From contig CAZSUY010000010.1 in assembly GCA_964610155.1 (NCBI GenBank), forward strand, positions 1-64,000: a stretch of DNA of 64,000 nt, given 5' to 3'. Shown here piece after piece: positions 24,438 to 33,438 of the stretch. Within the stretch, counting starts at the first letter, position 1. The number at the start of each line of letters is the position of its first letter. A model generated the notes under the pieces. It was given only the letters and a program-made list of their open reading frames with translations. It did not search any database and was not told the origin of the DNA. The DNA comes from JAFGBM01 sp964610155 (GTDB taxonomy: Bacteria; Actinomycetota; Actinomycetes; Actinomycetales; Demequinaceae). A program made the translations under genes and the position numbers.

Positions 24438-26036
24438 ATGAGCGACTCCGGGATCTGGGTGGCGGCGACGGCCGAACAGATCCGAGCCGTCGAGGATGAG
24501 GTGCTGGCGCGGGTCGGGGAGGATCCGCTCATGGACCGGGCGGCCGACGCCGTTGCGGCCGAGGCACGAACGATGCTTGGGGCGCGGGAAGGGTCAGGCA
24601 AGCGGGGAGAAGGGAAGGGCGCCAGGGTCGTCCTCCTGGTAGGTACAGGGAACAACGGTGGAGACGCCCTCCTGGCGGGAGCCCGGCTCGCGGGTGACGG
24701 CACATCCGTCACTGCTGTCTGTACGGGGATTTCAGCCCACCCCCGGGGGCTTGAGTGGCTCCGCGCGGCCGGGGGTGAGGTCATCCAGGCGGCGGACACT
24801 GCGACGGCCACGGACGTAGCGGCGGCCACCGCCGCCATCGAGGCCGCGGACCTCATCATCGATGGCATCGTCGGGCTTGGCTCAAGTCCCGGCCTCAGGG
24901 AACCGGCCACGACCCTGGTGGGGGCGATCCCCGCCGCTGTGCCCGTCCTCGCCGTCGACCTTCCAAGCGGGATGGATCCCGACGGCGTCTCCGTCGACGT
25001 TCCCCACGCCGATCTCCCCCACATCCATGCGACCGTCACCGTCACGTTCACCTCCCCCAAACCCTGCCTCCTCCTTCCCCCGGCGGCGCTCGACGCCGGC
25101 CGCATCGTCGTCGCCGACGTCGGCATCCCCGTACCGGAGCCCCTCCCAGAAACCCCACACCGTCTGACCCCGCGGCGATTGACGCCGGAGGGGGCCGCCT
25201 CCCTGTGGCCGGTCCCTGGCCCGGTGGACGACAAGTACTCCCGTGGCGTCGTCGGTGTGATCGCGGGATCGGATCGCTACCCCGGCGCCGCCGTGCTCAC
25301 CTGCTCGGCCGCCGTCCGGGCGGGGGCTGGCCTAGTCCGATACCTCGGGCCGCACCGGGTGCAGGACCTCGTGCTCGCCGCCCGTCCCGAGGTGGTCGCG
25401 GAGGACGCCCCGACCGAGGCGAAGCTGCCCCGGGTCGGGGCCTGGGTCCTCGGGCCCGGCGTCGTGGACGAGCCCACCCAGACAGCGGCGATCGAGGCCG
25501 CGCTCGCGACGGGTACGCCTGCCGTGGTCGACGCCGGGGCGATCGAGGCCTGCGTCCGAGCGCGCGCGGCGGACGAGAGGGCCACCCCGGCCAATCACCT
25601 CCTCCTGACCCCTCACGCCGGAGAACTCGCCCGAGCCCTTGCGTTAGCTGTCGAGCCCACGGACGCCCAGGCCATCGAAGCGAACCCCGCGGAGCATGCC
25701 CGGCGCCTCGCCCGCGCGACCGAAGCGACCGTCCTCCTCAAGGGCGCGGTCACCCTGATCGCCACCCCCGACGGCACCCTATGGAGCCAGGCCGACGCGC
25801 CCCCCTGGCTGGCGATCGCCGGCGCCGGGGACGTGCTTGCCGGGATCGCGGGAGTGCTCCTGGCCTCAGGCCTCGATGCCGACAAGGCCGGGGCGTTGGC
25901 CGCCCTCGTCCATGGACGCGCGGCCGCCCTCGCCTCGGACGGAGGTCCCATCGCGGCGTTGGATGTAGCCGAGGCCCTCCCCGCGACCGTGGAAGCCCTC
26001 CAGGCTGCCGTCCGGGAATTGCTGACCGATCGCTAG
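24438..26036 (+). CDS. nnr: Bifunctional NAD(P)H-hydrate epimerase / ADP-dependent dehydratase (Nnr)
   Basis: Repairs hydrated NADH/NADPH. The N-terminal YjeF_N epimerase domain (residues ~10-215) has VGTGNNGGDAL and VDLPSGMDPDG; the C-terminal ribokinase-like dehydratase (from ~240) has YSRGVVGVIAGSDRYPGAAVL, LLTPHAGELARAL and AGAGDVLAGIAG. Length 532 residues suits the fused form. The ATG at 24438 was chosen because YjeF_N similarity begins there; the open frame runs farther upstream. Its stop codon overlaps the convergent ABC permease gene by 4 bases. Confidence 0.93.
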   Translation: MSDSGIWVAATAEQIRAVEDEVLARVGEDPLMDRAADAVAAEARTMLGAREGSGKRGEGKGARVVLLVGTGNNGGDALLAGARLAGDGTSVTAVCTGISAHPRGLEWLRAAGGEVIQAADTATATDVAAATAAIEAADLIIDGIVGLGSSPGLREPATTLVGAIPAAVPVLAVDLPSGMDPDGVSVDVPHADLPHIHATVTVTFTSPKPCLLLPPAALDAGRIVVADVGIPVPEPLPETPHRLTPRRLTPEGAASLWPVPGPVDDKYSRGVVGVIAGSDRYPGAAVLTCSAAVRAGAGLVRYLGPHRVQDLVLAARPEVVAEDAPTEAKLPRVGAWVLGPGVVDEPTQTAAIEAALATGTPAVVDAGAIEACVRARAADERATPANHLLLTPHAGELARALALAVEPTDAQAIEANPAEHARRLARATEATVLLKGAVTLIATPDGTLWSQADAPPWLAIAGAGDVLAGIAGVLLASGLDADKAGALAALVHGRAAALASDGGPIAALDVAEALPATVEALQAAVRELLTDR

Positions 26037-27661
26037 GCGGCGATGGCGAGGTCGCGGCGGCGAAACCTCAGGCCAGCCACCGCGGCGAGCCCGGCCGCGC
26101 ACACGAGGAGGATGAAGAGGGGCAGGGCCGCGAACGGCTCGGCCGGGATCGCCGGGGCGTGGGTGAAGGGGGACACGTTCAGCGCCCATTGGGGAAGTTC
26201 GAGCATCTCGCCGAGCTGACCGACGACGAGGCACGTCGCGAGGCCCGCCCACGCGAGCGTCGGCGCCCAACGGGGTGTAAACGCGAAGGCGACAAGCACG
26301 AACGCCCCGAGGGCAAGCGCGGCCGGGATCTGCACGAGCCCGGCGCCTGTCGCCCCCAGGCCCGTTCCAAGGTCCCCGCTCGCGATCCAGTAGCCCAGGG
26401 TCGCCGCCAACCCCATGGCGCCCAACACGACGCACGTCCCCACCGCGGTGATGAGCGAATGTCCGGCGAGCCACGACCGCCGTCCGACCGCCGTGGCGAG
26501 CACGGGTTCGAGCCGACCGCTCGCCTCCTCCGCCCGCATCCGCAGCAACGCCTGCACGGTATAGCCCGCCGCCCCGACCCCGAGGAAGCCGATCATGAAG
26601 GCCGCGAACACATCGACGAGGCTCGCCCCCGGATACATCCGCTCGAGGGTCGCGACGAACTCGGGCGCCGAGTCAGCAAAGTCGTTCGCGCTGTCCCCGA
26701 CCGCCCCGAATGGCACCCCGACCGCGATCATCCCCACAGTCCAGGCCAGGAGCGCCGTGCGCTGAAGCCGCCAGGCGAGCCCCATGGAGCTGAGGAGGCC
26801 GGGCGTCGCGGTCGCGGGTCCGGGCCTGTCCCGAAGAAGGCCCGCGCCGAGGTCGCGGCGGGCCGCCAACCCGAAGGCCCCTCCGACTCCCACGACGGCT
26901 AGCCCGACGAACAGGAGCGCGACGTCCCAGTGGTCCTCGCCGTAGGGACGGATCTGCTGGCCCCAGCCGAGCGGGGAGAGCCAGGACGGCCAGGAACTGA
27001 CGAGCTTGACCCCGCCGGGGGCGACGTGGCCGAGAGCGTCACCGACGCTCCGAAGAAGGAAGGAGGCCCCAAGGGCGAGGCCGACGAGGCCGTTGGCGCC
27101 CCGCTGGCTGACAGCAAGTTGAGCCGCGACGGCCGCGAAGGCCGCGAAGGCGACACCCACGCCGGTGAAGGACACCCCGGCGGCGATCGAGCCCCCGACC
27201 GGCAGCCCATACGCTAGGAGGACGACGGTGGCGCCGACGCCGACGATAAGGCTCGCCCCAACTCCCACGATTAGCGCGGCGGTGAGCCTGGCCTGGCGGC
27301 CAACAACACTGGAGCCGATCAGCTCCGCCCTTCCGGTCTCCTCTTCGAGCCGGGTGTGGCGGACGACGGCCTGCCCGGCCATCAGGGCGACGAAGATGGC
27401 AAGGACGAGGTAACCCTCGACGATCGACATCGCCCCGAGGCTCGTCCCCGAGGCCGGCCCGTCGAATATACGGGTGACGATGTTCGCGGCACCGAACGCC
27501 GCTCCCGAGGCCCGCTGCTCCTCGTCACGGTAGATCCCGGTCTCCGCGGAGACGACGGCGAGGATGAGCACGCAGATCGAGACGAGCCAGATCGGCAGGA
27601 CGATCCGGTCCCTCCGAAGGGCGAGCCTCACCAAACGTGACGTGCCCGTCCAGGCGCTCAC
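26033..27661 (-). CDS. ABC exporter permease (polyketide/antibiotic type, double-length)
   Basis: The 542-residue protein has ~12 hydrophobic helices arranged as two related halves, each with a hallmark E-x-x-G-R-x-E-x segment: LEEETGRAELIGSSVVGR and AEEASGRLEPVLATAVGR. This is the pattern of permeases for polyketide-antibiotic-type exporters. It is translationally coupled to its ATPase (4-base ATGA overlap) and controlled by the divergent TetR. The substrate is unknown. Confidence 0.88.
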   Translation of the reverse strand: MSAWTGTSRLVRLALRRDRIVLPIWLVSICVLILAVVSAETGIYRDEEQRASGAAFGAANIVTRIFDGPASGTSLGAMSIVEGYLVLAIFVALMAGQAVVRHTRLEEETGRAELIGSSVVGRQARLTAALIVGVGASLIVGVGATVVLLAYGLPVGGSIAAGVSFTGVGVAFAAFAAVAAQLAVSQRGANGLVGLALGASFLLRSVGDALGHVAPGGVKLVSSWPSWLSPLGWGQQIRPYGEDHWDVALLFVGLAVVGVGGAFGLAARRDLGAGLLRDRPGPATATPGLLSSMGLAWRLQRTALLAWTVGMIAVGVPFGAVGDSANDFADSAPEFVATLERMYPGASLVDVFAAFMIGFLGVGAAGYTVQALLRMRAEEASGRLEPVLATAVGRRSWLAGHSLITAVGTCVVLGAMGLAATLGYWIASGDLGTGLGATGAGLVQIPAALALGAFVLVAFAFTPRWAPTLAWAGLATCLVVGQLGEMLELPQWALNVSPFTHAPAIPAEPFAALPLFILLVCAAGLAAVAGLRFRRRDLAIAA

Positions 27662-28617
27662 CGGCGCCTCCCACGCTTGGCGCCGCTTCCGCTCGTGCCT
27701 CCGTTCGCACCGCCGTTGCCCGAAAGCGCCGCAAGTTCGTCTCCGTAGTGGCGCAGGAACAGATCCTCGAGCGTCGGCGGGGTGCTCTCGAGGTCGAGGA
27801 CCCCGAACGTCGTGAGGTGGGCAAGGGCCGCGCCGAGGTGCTCGGAGTCGACCTCGAAGGCACCGCCGTCGTGGTGGGCCTCGAAGTCGTGAACTCCGGC
27901 GAGGCGGCTCATCCCGGTCAGCGGACGCTCCGTCCGTACGTGAATCGAGGTGCGGGTGAGGTGCCGCATGTCGTCGAGCGTCCCGGTCTCCACGATCTGG
28001 CCCTCGCGAATGATGCTCACCCGGTCACACAAAGCCTCCGCCTCGGCCAGGATGTGGCTCGATAGCAGAGCCGTCCGCCCCTGGCCCACCCGCTCCTTGA
28101 CGACGTCCTGGAACACCGTCTCCATGAGGGGGTCGAGGCCGGAGGTGGGCTCGTCAAGGAGGTACAGCTCGACGTCGGAGGCGAAAGCCGCGACGATGGC
28201 GACCTTCTGGCGGTTGCCCTTGGAGTAGCTCGAGCAGCGCTTGCGGGGGTCGAGCTGGAATCGCTCGATCATCTCGTCTCGGAGGCGCGGATCGACCCCA
28301 CAGCGGAGGCTCGCGAGAAGGTCGATGGCCTCGCCGCCCGTCAAGGTCGGCCAGAGGTTGACATCTCCTGGGACGTAGGCGAGCCTTCGGTGGAGCGCGA
28401 CCGCATCGTGCCATGGGTCGCCGCCGAGTAGGTGAGCCTCCCCGGCATCGACGCGTAGCAGCCCAAGAAGAATTCGGACGGTCGTCGATTTCCCAGCACC
28501 GTTCGGGCCCAGAAACCCGTGGATTTCGCCGGTTTTTACCGTGAGGTCGAGACCGTCCAGTGCCGTTGTCGATCCGTACCGCTTGACGAGGCCCCTCGTC
28601 TCTATTGCCATGTCCAT
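27658..28617 (-). CDS. ABC exporter ATP-binding protein
   Basis: A 319-residue ATPase with Walker A GPNGAGKST, signature YSKGNRQKV, Walker B LYLLDEPTSGLDP and a C-terminal extension of ~100 residues typical of DrrA-like drug exporter ATPases. GGGGAG is 6 bases before the ATG at 28617; a longer open frame reaches into the operator region and is rejected. Its promoter region carries two 22-bp palindromes shared with the divergent TetR gene. Confidence 0.92.
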   Translation of the reverse strand: MDMAIETRGLVKRYGSTTALDGLDLTVKTGEIHGFLGPNGAGKSTTVRILLGLLRVDAGEAHLLGGDPWHDAVALHRRLAYVPGDVNLWPTLTGGEAIDLLASLRCGVDPRLRDEMIERFQLDPRKRCSSYSKGNRQKVAIVAAFASDVELYLLDEPTSGLDPLMETVFQDVVKERVGQGRTALLSSHILAEAEALCDRVSIIREGQIVETGTLDDMRHLTRTSIHVRTERPLTGMSRLAGVHDFEAHHDGGAFEVDSEHLGAALAHLTTFGVLDLESTPPTLEDLFLRHYGDELAALSGNGGANGGTSGSGAKRGRRR

Positions 28618-28660
28618 GACCGCTCCCCTGCCCGCGTCGTCCCCGATCGGGCTGTTGATA

Positions 28661-28714
28661 GTTACTGTCACTTGACGGTAACTCCTATGGCAGTGACTGT
28701 CAAGTGCGCGTAAC
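28661..28714. promoter_or_regulatory. Two 22-bp palindromic TetR operators between exporter and repressor
   Basis: Operator 1 (28661-28682) reads GTTAC-N12-GTAAC, with inner arms GTCA/TTGAC also paired. Operator 2 (28693-28714) reads GTGAC-N12-GTAAC with the same layout and the shared GTCA core. Their centres are 32 bp apart, about three helical turns. They fill the gap between the divergent ABC ATPase and TetR genes, so one repressor can control both promoters. Confidence 0.8.
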
Positions 28715-28738
28715 TGTCATCCGTGTTAGCCTGAGGCC

Positions 28739-29344
28739 ATGAGTGAGGGTGCCCATACCGTCGGCCTCAGGGAACGCAAGCGCCTCTCCGCAATGCGACG
28801 GATCCAAGAGGTCGCCTTCGGTCTCTTCGAGCGCGAGAGGTACGACGCCGTGACCATCGAGCGCATCTCTACCGAGGCCGAGGTCTCCCCAAGCTCGGTT
28901 TACCGGTACTTCGGTACGAAGGAACAGATTGTCCTCTGGGATGAGTACGACCCCGTCTGGATCGAGCAACTCTTCGAGGAGATCAAGACGCAGCCCCCGC
29001 TCATCGCCCTCCGGCACGCGGCCGAGGCCCTCATCGTCGGCCCCCTGACCACCGACGAGGAATACGTCAGGCGGCGGACGAAACTGGTCATGGAAGAGCC
29101 CGCCGTCGAGGCGGCGTCCGCCCTCGCCTTCTACGAGGCCGCCGAGTTGATCGGAAATACGCTGAGCGAGGCGCTCGGCTATGAACACGGAGACCTCGAC
29201 ATCCAACTTCTCTCCCACGCCCTCGTCGGCGCGGTCACCGGCGCGATCCACCACTGGTACGAGAGCGGATTCACCACGACCCTCGCCTTCGTCCTACAGC
29301 GGGCGCTCGACGCGCTCGACCGGGGATTCAGCATCCCCGAGTAG
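28739..29344 (+). CDS. TetR-family repressor of the divergent ABC exporter
   Basis: A 201-residue TetR protein with the DNA-binding domain at residues ~12-60 (RRIQEVAFGLFERERYDAVTIERIS, then VSPSSVYRYFGTKEQIV) and a helical C-terminal domain rich in acidic and aromatic residues. TGAGG lies just upstream of the ATG. The divergent layout and the double operator make it the repressor of the exporter, probably released by the exported drug-like compound. Confidence 0.9.
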   Translation: MSEGAHTVGLRERKRLSAMRRIQEVAFGLFERERYDAVTIERISTEAEVSPSSVYRYFGTKEQIVLWDEYDPVWIEQLFEEIKTQPPLIALRHAAEALIVGPLTTDEEYVRRRTKLVMEEPAVEAASALAFYEAAELIGNTLSEALGYEHGDLDIQLLSHALVGAVTGAIHHWYESGFTTTLAFVLQRALDALDRGFSIPE

Positions 29345-29411
29345 CACTCGGCTAGTGCAGGTCCGGCACTTCCGGGGCGCCGCTGGCCATACCGCCTCTC
29401 CGGCGAGTGAC

Positions 29412-29439
29412 TTGACAGTCCGAACGATCGTGCTATTTT
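29412..29439 (+). promoter_or_regulatory. Strong sigma-A-type promoter
   Basis: A consensus -35 TTGACA (29412-29417) and -10 TATTTT (29434-29439) are separated by 16 bases. The ATG of a small ORF follows 9 bases after the -10, so the mRNA would be leaderless or nearly so. It should drive the small ORF and the coupled TetR gene. Confidence 0.7.
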
Positions 29440-29448
29440 AGTTACGGG

Positions 29449-29712
29449 ATGCTTCAACCAATATCCCCAGTGACCGAAGAACGGAAGAATCTCATGTCCG
29501 ATGCAGTCATTGCCGGAGGCCAAGCCGCGCGTTTCCATGCCCACTATCGCCAGACTCCGCGCCTAGCGGAAAACGCTTCCACCGCGGCGACTCAGCATAA
29601 GCGTCGCCCATTCCGTCGTCTGCGTACTATTGGGGGATTAGGTCTCCATGGTATGAAGATTGACATCACCCCCCAGGAGATCAGCGAGGACCTCGACTAC
29701 GGACGGGACTGA
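29449..29712 (+). CDS. Small unknown protein translationally coupled to a TetR gene
   Basis: This 87-codon frame has no recognised family. It contains a basic middle (HKRRPFRRLRTIGG) and an acidic end (ITPQEISEDLDYGRD). Support for it being real is positional: a consensus promoter ends 9 bases before its ATG, and its TGA overlaps the ATG of the following TetR gene (TGATG). It may be a regulatory leader or a small partner protein. Base composition is less GC-rich than its neighbours. Confidence 0.45.
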   Translation: MLQPISPVTEERKNLMSDAVIAGGQAARFHAHYRQTPRLAENASTAATQHKRRPFRRLRTIGGLGLHGMKIDITPQEISEDLDYGRD

Positions 29713-30326
29713 TGCCGGACACTACGCCGACGGGCACAAAGGGACAGAAGACACGTGAGGAGATCCTGCGGCTAGCGCTCAAGCTTGCATGCACGACTGG
29801 TCTTGAGGGGATGTCCATCGGGGCACTCGCAACGATGGCGGGCATGTCCAAGAGCGGGCTCTACGCACACTTCAGTTCGAAGGAAGCCCTGCAATGCGCC
29901 GTCCTCGATGCGGCCAAGGAGCGTTTCGTAAAGGCGGTTCTCATTCCCGCCTTCCAGGCCCCCCGCGGAATCCCACGAATCGAGCAACTCTGCATCCTGT
30001 GGACCAAATGGGAGGACGAAAAGAGCAAAGCCGGGTGCTCCCTCATGGCGGCGGCGACGGACTTCGATGACCGGCCCGGCCCCGTCCACGACAAGGTTGC
30101 CGCCATGATCGACGAGATCATCAACACCTTTTCTCGGGCCGCAGAGATCGCAGTTGCAGAAGGCCAGTTCTCCGCCGACGTCGACACGAGGCAGTTCGGC
30201 TACGAAGCCTGGGGCATCCTGCTCGCCCGCCAGCAACTCCGTCGACTCCTGAAGGCAAAGGATGCCGACTCGCTCGCGATGCAGGCATACACCAGCCTCA
30301 TCGACCGGTCGCGCGCCTCCGGGTAG
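29712..30326 (+). CDS. TetR-family regulator
   Basis: A 204-residue TetR protein: helix-turn-helix at residues ~12-60 (REEILRLALKLACTTGLEGMSIGALATMAGMSKSGLYAHFSSKEAL in sections) and a C-terminal domain with the GCSLMAAATDFDDRPG segment common to a YcdC/AcrR-like subgroup. Translation is coupled to the small ORF upstream. No target is obvious; no exporter or enzyme gene follows in the same direction. Confidence 0.88.
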   Translation: MPDTTPTGTKGQKTREEILRLALKLACTTGLEGMSIGALATMAGMSKSGLYAHFSSKEALQCAVLDAAKERFVKAVLIPAFQAPRGIPRIEQLCILWTKWEDEKSKAGCSLMAAATDFDDRPGPVHDKVAAMIDEIINTFSRAAEIAVAEGQFSADVDTRQFGYEAWGILLARQQLRRLLKAKDADSLAMQAYTSLIDRSRASG

Positions 30327-30372
30327 AAGGCCTGTCGCCAACCCGGCGGAATCCGGTTACCAGGCGGGGCCC

Positions 30373-30705
30373 CTAGAAATACATTCCCACGAAGAGCGCG
30401 GTCTCCACGACGATGAATCCCCCCGTCAGGAGCATCCCGACGATGGAGGTGGTCCAATTCGTGGCGAGCCCTCGTGCCGCTGCCCTCACCCCGCGTACGC
30501 CATACAGGAACCCAAGAACCGCAAAAAAGAGGGGGATGAATCCCCTAGAAACGACGTGGACTTCACCCAACGCCAACCAGTTGACGGCGAAGACGAACGC
30601 GACGGCTACTCCTAGAAGGATCGAGTATTGGCCGTAGTGATTGAGCTCCATCGTCCTGACCTTCGCTGAACGAACCTGCCGCTCGGCCGGGCCCATATCC
30701 GACAT
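30373..30705 (-). CDS. Small integral membrane protein, function unknown
   Basis: About 110 residues with a hydrophilic N-terminus and three transmembrane helices (SILLGVAVAFVFAVNWLAL, FIPLFFAVLGFLYGVRGV and TSIVGMLLTGGFIVVETALFVGMYF). The ATG at 30705 is used because the longer frame would run into the neighbouring tRNA gene. No family is recognised beyond a general resemblance to DUF4190-like membrane proteins. Confidence 0.6.
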   Translation of the reverse strand: MSDMGPAERQVRSAKVRTMELNHYGQYSILLGVAVAFVFAVNWLALGEVHVVSRGFIPLFFAVLGFLYGVRGVRAAARGLATNWTTSIVGMLLTGGFIVVETALFVGMYF

Positions 30706-30761
30706 CTCTTCTGCCCTCTCTCGTCGCCTTCCTGAACCGACGTTCCCCCGACTATTCACGG

Positions 30762-30835
30762 TGGGCCAGGTGGGGCTCGAACCCACGACCGACGGATTAT
30801 GAGTCCGTTGCTCTAACCGGCTGAGCTACTGGCCC
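30762..30835 (-). tRNA. tRNA with CAU anticodon (Met, or Ile2 if lysidine-modified)
   Basis: The minus strand folds into a full cloverleaf. The acceptor stem GGGCCAG pairs with CTGGCCC, the D arm has AGCTCAGCCGGTTAGAGC, the anticodon loop is CTCATAA with a perfect 5-bp stem, and the T arm is GTGGGTTCGAGCCCCAC. CAU can be elongator Met or the tRNA-Ile decoded after TilS modification; sequence alone does not settle it. CCA is not encoded. Confidence 0.9.
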
Positions 30836-30918
30836 GCGCGTGTCAGCGTACGCGATATTGGGGAGGTGCTTCTAGCGCATCGAGCCGGTGTGCGATCCGG
30901 TAAAGTGGGGGGTCGCGA

Positions 30919-30991
30919 TCCCGCGTAGCTCAATTGGCAGAGCATCCGACTGTTAATCGGAGGGTTACTGGTTCGAGTCCAGTCGCGGGAG
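30919..30991 (+). tRNA. tRNA-Asn (GUU)
   Basis: The acceptor stem TCCCGCG pairs with CGCGGGA, discriminator G. The D arm is AGCTCAATTGGCAGAGC, the anticodon loop CTGTTAA gives GUU, and the T arm GTTCGAGTC is standard. CCA is not encoded. Confidence 0.95.
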
Positions 30992-31008
30992 CCCAGTCCG
31001 ATCTGAGG

Positions 31009-32910
31009 CTAGCCCTCGCCGCGTCGCGCGCGCCCGGCGGCCTTGCCCCGCTCCTGACGGTCGAGAACCAACTTGCGGAGCCTAACGATCTCCGGCGTCA
31101 CCTCGACACACTCGTCGTCGCGCGCAAAGTCCAGGCACTCCTCGAGCGTGAGCTTGCGGTGGGGAGTGAGGCGCTCCAACTCGTCGCTCGTAGACGAGCG
31201 GATATTCGTCAGCTTCTTCTCCTTGGTGATGTTGACGTCCATGTCCTCACCCCGGGTGTTCTCCCCGATGATCATGCCCTCGTAGACCTCCTGGGTGGGA
31301 TACACGAAGAAGTCGCCTCTATCCTCCAACGCGATGAGGGCATTCGGCGTGACGACACCGGGGCGATCCGCGACGAGGGAGCCGGCCGTCCGGTATTCTA
31401 TAGGCCCGCACCATCGCTCGTACCCGTGGGCGATCGACGACGCGATGCCGGTTCCGCGGGTGTCCGTGAGGAATTCGGAGCGAAAGCCGATGAGGCCTCG
31501 AGCCGGGACGATGAATTCCATCCTGACCCAGCCCGTGCCGTGGTTCGACATGGTCTCCATGCACCCCTTGCGAGCGGCGAGCAATTGAGTGACGGCACCC
31601 AGGTGTCCCTCGGGTACGTCTACCGTGAGGTGCTCCATGGGTTCCTCGACGTGTCCGTCAATGGCCCGCGTCACCACCTGCGGTTTGCCCACGGTCAGTT
31701 CGAAGCCCTCCCGGCGCATCTGCTCCACGAGGATCGCGAGGGCGAGTTCGCCACGACCCTGAACCTCCCAGGCATCGGGGCGGCCGATCGGGAGGACGCG
31801 GATCGAGACGTTTCCGACCAGCTCGCGGTCGAGGCGGTCCTTCACCTGGCGGGCGGTCACCTTGGAGCCCTTGACGCGTCCGGCGAGCGGTGAAGTGTTG
31901 ATGCCGATGGTCACGGCGATCGCCGGGTCGTCGACGGTGATGAGTGGGAGGGGCCGGGGGTCATCGAGATCGGTCAGCGTCTCGCCGATGGTGATGTCCT
32001 CGATGCCCGCGACCGCGACGATGTCACCGGGACCAGCGCCCTCCGTCGGCACCCGCTCCAGGCCCTTCGTCTCGAACAGTTCGGTGATCTTGACGGGCTT
32101 GAGCGTGCCGTCGCGCCGCGCCCACGCGACCGTCTGGCCCTTCCGGATAGTGCCGTTGAAGACGCGCAGCAGGGCGAGGCGGCCGAGGAACGGCGACGCG
32201 TCGAGGTTGGTGACGTGCGCCTGGAGCGGGGCTCCCTCCTCATACGTCGGCGCGGGGATGCGCTTGAGGATCACCTTGAAGAGGGGTTCGAGGTTCTCGC
32301 TGTCGGGCATCTCCCCGTCGGCGGGCTGATGAAGGGACGCGCGCCCGACCCGGGCTGAGGCATACACCACGGGCACGGCGAGCACCGCGTCGACATCGAG
32401 GTCGGGGATCTCATCCTGGAGGTCTGCGGCGAGGCCGAGGAGCAGGTCGTGGGTCTCCTCCACGACGGCGGCGATGCGGGCGTCGGGTCGGTCGGTTTTG
32501 TTGACGACGATTATGACGGGCAGATGCGCTGCGAGGGCCTTCCGTAGCACGAACCGGGTCTGCGGGAGCGGTCCCTCGGACGCGTCGACGAGGAGTATGA
32601 CACCGTCGACCATCGAGAGCCCGCGTTCCACCTCGCCACCGAAGTCGGCGTGCCCCGGGGTGTCGATGACGTTGATGGTCACTCCACCCGGAATGGCGGA
32701 CGCTCCGGTGTACCGGATCGCGGTGTTCTTCGCGAGGATCGTGATGCCCTTTTCGCGCTCAAGGTCGCCGGAATCCATGGCGCGCTCGGCGACATGGGCG
32801 TGCTCTCCGAACGCCCCACCCTGCCAGAGCATGGCGTCGACGAGGGTGGTCTTGCCGTGGTCAACGTGCGCGACAATGGCGACATTGCGCAGGTCTAGGC
32901 GGGCAGGCAT
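31009..32910 (-). CDS. typA: Translational GTPase TypA/BipA
   Basis: A 633-residue ribosome-binding GTPase related to EF-G and LepA, acting in ribosome assembly and stress responses. G motifs are complete: AHVDHGKTTL (G1, residues ~14-23), DTPGHADFGGEVER (G3) and VNKTDRPDAR (G4). The C-terminal half has the BipA-specific SNHGTGWVRMEFIVPARGLIGFR region. GAAGAAGAGAA lies before the ATG. It is transcribed alone, convergent with tRNA-Asn. Confidence 0.95.
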   Translation of the reverse strand: MPARLDLRNVAIVAHVDHGKTTLVDAMLWQGGAFGEHAHVAERAMDSGDLEREKGITILAKNTAIRYTGASAIPGGVTINVIDTPGHADFGGEVERGLSMVDGVILLVDASEGPLPQTRFVLRKALAAHLPVIIVVNKTDRPDARIAAVVEETHDLLLGLAADLQDEIPDLDVDAVLAVPVVYASARVGRASLHQPADGEMPDSENLEPLFKVILKRIPAPTYEEGAPLQAHVTNLDASPFLGRLALLRVFNGTIRKGQTVAWARRDGTLKPVKITELFETKGLERVPTEGAGPGDIVAVAGIEDITIGETLTDLDDPRPLPLITVDDPAIAVTIGINTSPLAGRVKGSKVTARQVKDRLDRELVGNVSIRVLPIGRPDAWEVQGRGELALAILVEQMRREGFELTVGKPQVVTRAIDGHVEEPMEHLTVDVPEGHLGAVTQLLAARKGCMETMSNHGTGWVRMEFIVPARGLIGFRSEFLTDTRGTGIASSIAHGYERWCGPIEYRTAGSLVADRPGVVTPNALIALEDRGDFFVYPTQEVYEGMIIGENTRGEDMDVNITKEKKLTNIRSSTSDELERLTPHRKLTLEECLDFARDDECVEVTPEIVRLRKLVLDRQERGKAAGRARRGEG

Positions 32911-33009
32911 GGCGGATTCTCTTCTTCTTCAGGGGATGATGCCCAGCCGTGGGCAGCCCCTAGAGTGTACGCGCTTACTCGCAACCGTTTTCGGCCCTCG
33001 CTTGCCTTC

Positions 33010-33429
33010 CTATCTGGACCGACGGTCCAATTCGGCCAACAGTTGGGCCGGGGTTAGCGTGACGAGACCTCCGAGATCGGCGGCGAGTAGGGCGCCGTCC
33101 CCGGTGACGAGTGCATCGACGCGGGCGCTTCGAGCAAGGACGACGAGGTAATCATCCCCCGGATCTGGGGAGACTCCCTGTTCCGGTGGCGGATCGGGCA
33201 AAGCGAGCATGGATGCTTCTACGACGTGGACGAAAGCCTGCGAGTCCTCAACCGAGACCCAAGGGCGGTACTTCGATCGTCCAAGCACCTCCGCCAACTC
33301 ATCGAACAGGCGAGGAGACCCGATGACTTCGATCTCTCCGTCTAACCACCGCCGCACCAGTAGGCCGGGAGACCCAGCCCCTGAGAGAAGCGCGGAGATC
33401 AAGACCCCCGGATCGACAATCACTCGCAT
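33010..33429 (-). CDS. PIN-domain toxin (VapC-like ribonuclease)
   Basis: A 139-residue PIN-family toxin component. Acidic metal-binding positions are visible as VIVDPGVLISALL (Asp6), DELAEVL, DPGDDYLVVLA and ALVTGDGALL. The first motif is DPG rather than DTN, a variant I have seen in related actinobacterial PIN proteins. It follows a ribbon-helix-helix antitoxin gene after 9 bases, forming a toxin-antitoxin operon; likely target is RNA. Confidence 0.83.
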   Translation of the reverse strand: MRVIVDPGVLISALLSGAGSPGLLVRRWLDGEIEVIGSPRLFDELAEVLGRSKYRPWVSVEDSQAFVHVVEASMLALPDPPPEQGVSPDPGDDYLVVLARSARVDALVTGDGALLAADLGGLVTLTPAQLLAELDRRSR

Positions 33430-33438
33430 GTCGCGGCG

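Noticed and set aside
25205..26902. 565-codon plus-strand frame overlapping nnr and the ABC permease
   Set aside because: Arg/Pro/Gly-rich translation typical of an off-frame in GC-rich DNA; both real genes on this stretch are well supported.
30762..30991. tRNA pair as attachment site of an island
   Set aside because: Both tRNAs are flanked by ordinary core genes; no integrase and no repeated tRNA 3' end found.
33010..33429. PIN toxin with DPG instead of DTN as a possible inactive toxin
   Set aside because: The first metal-binding Asp is kept, the other acidic residues are present, and DPG is a common variant in actinobacterial PIN proteins.
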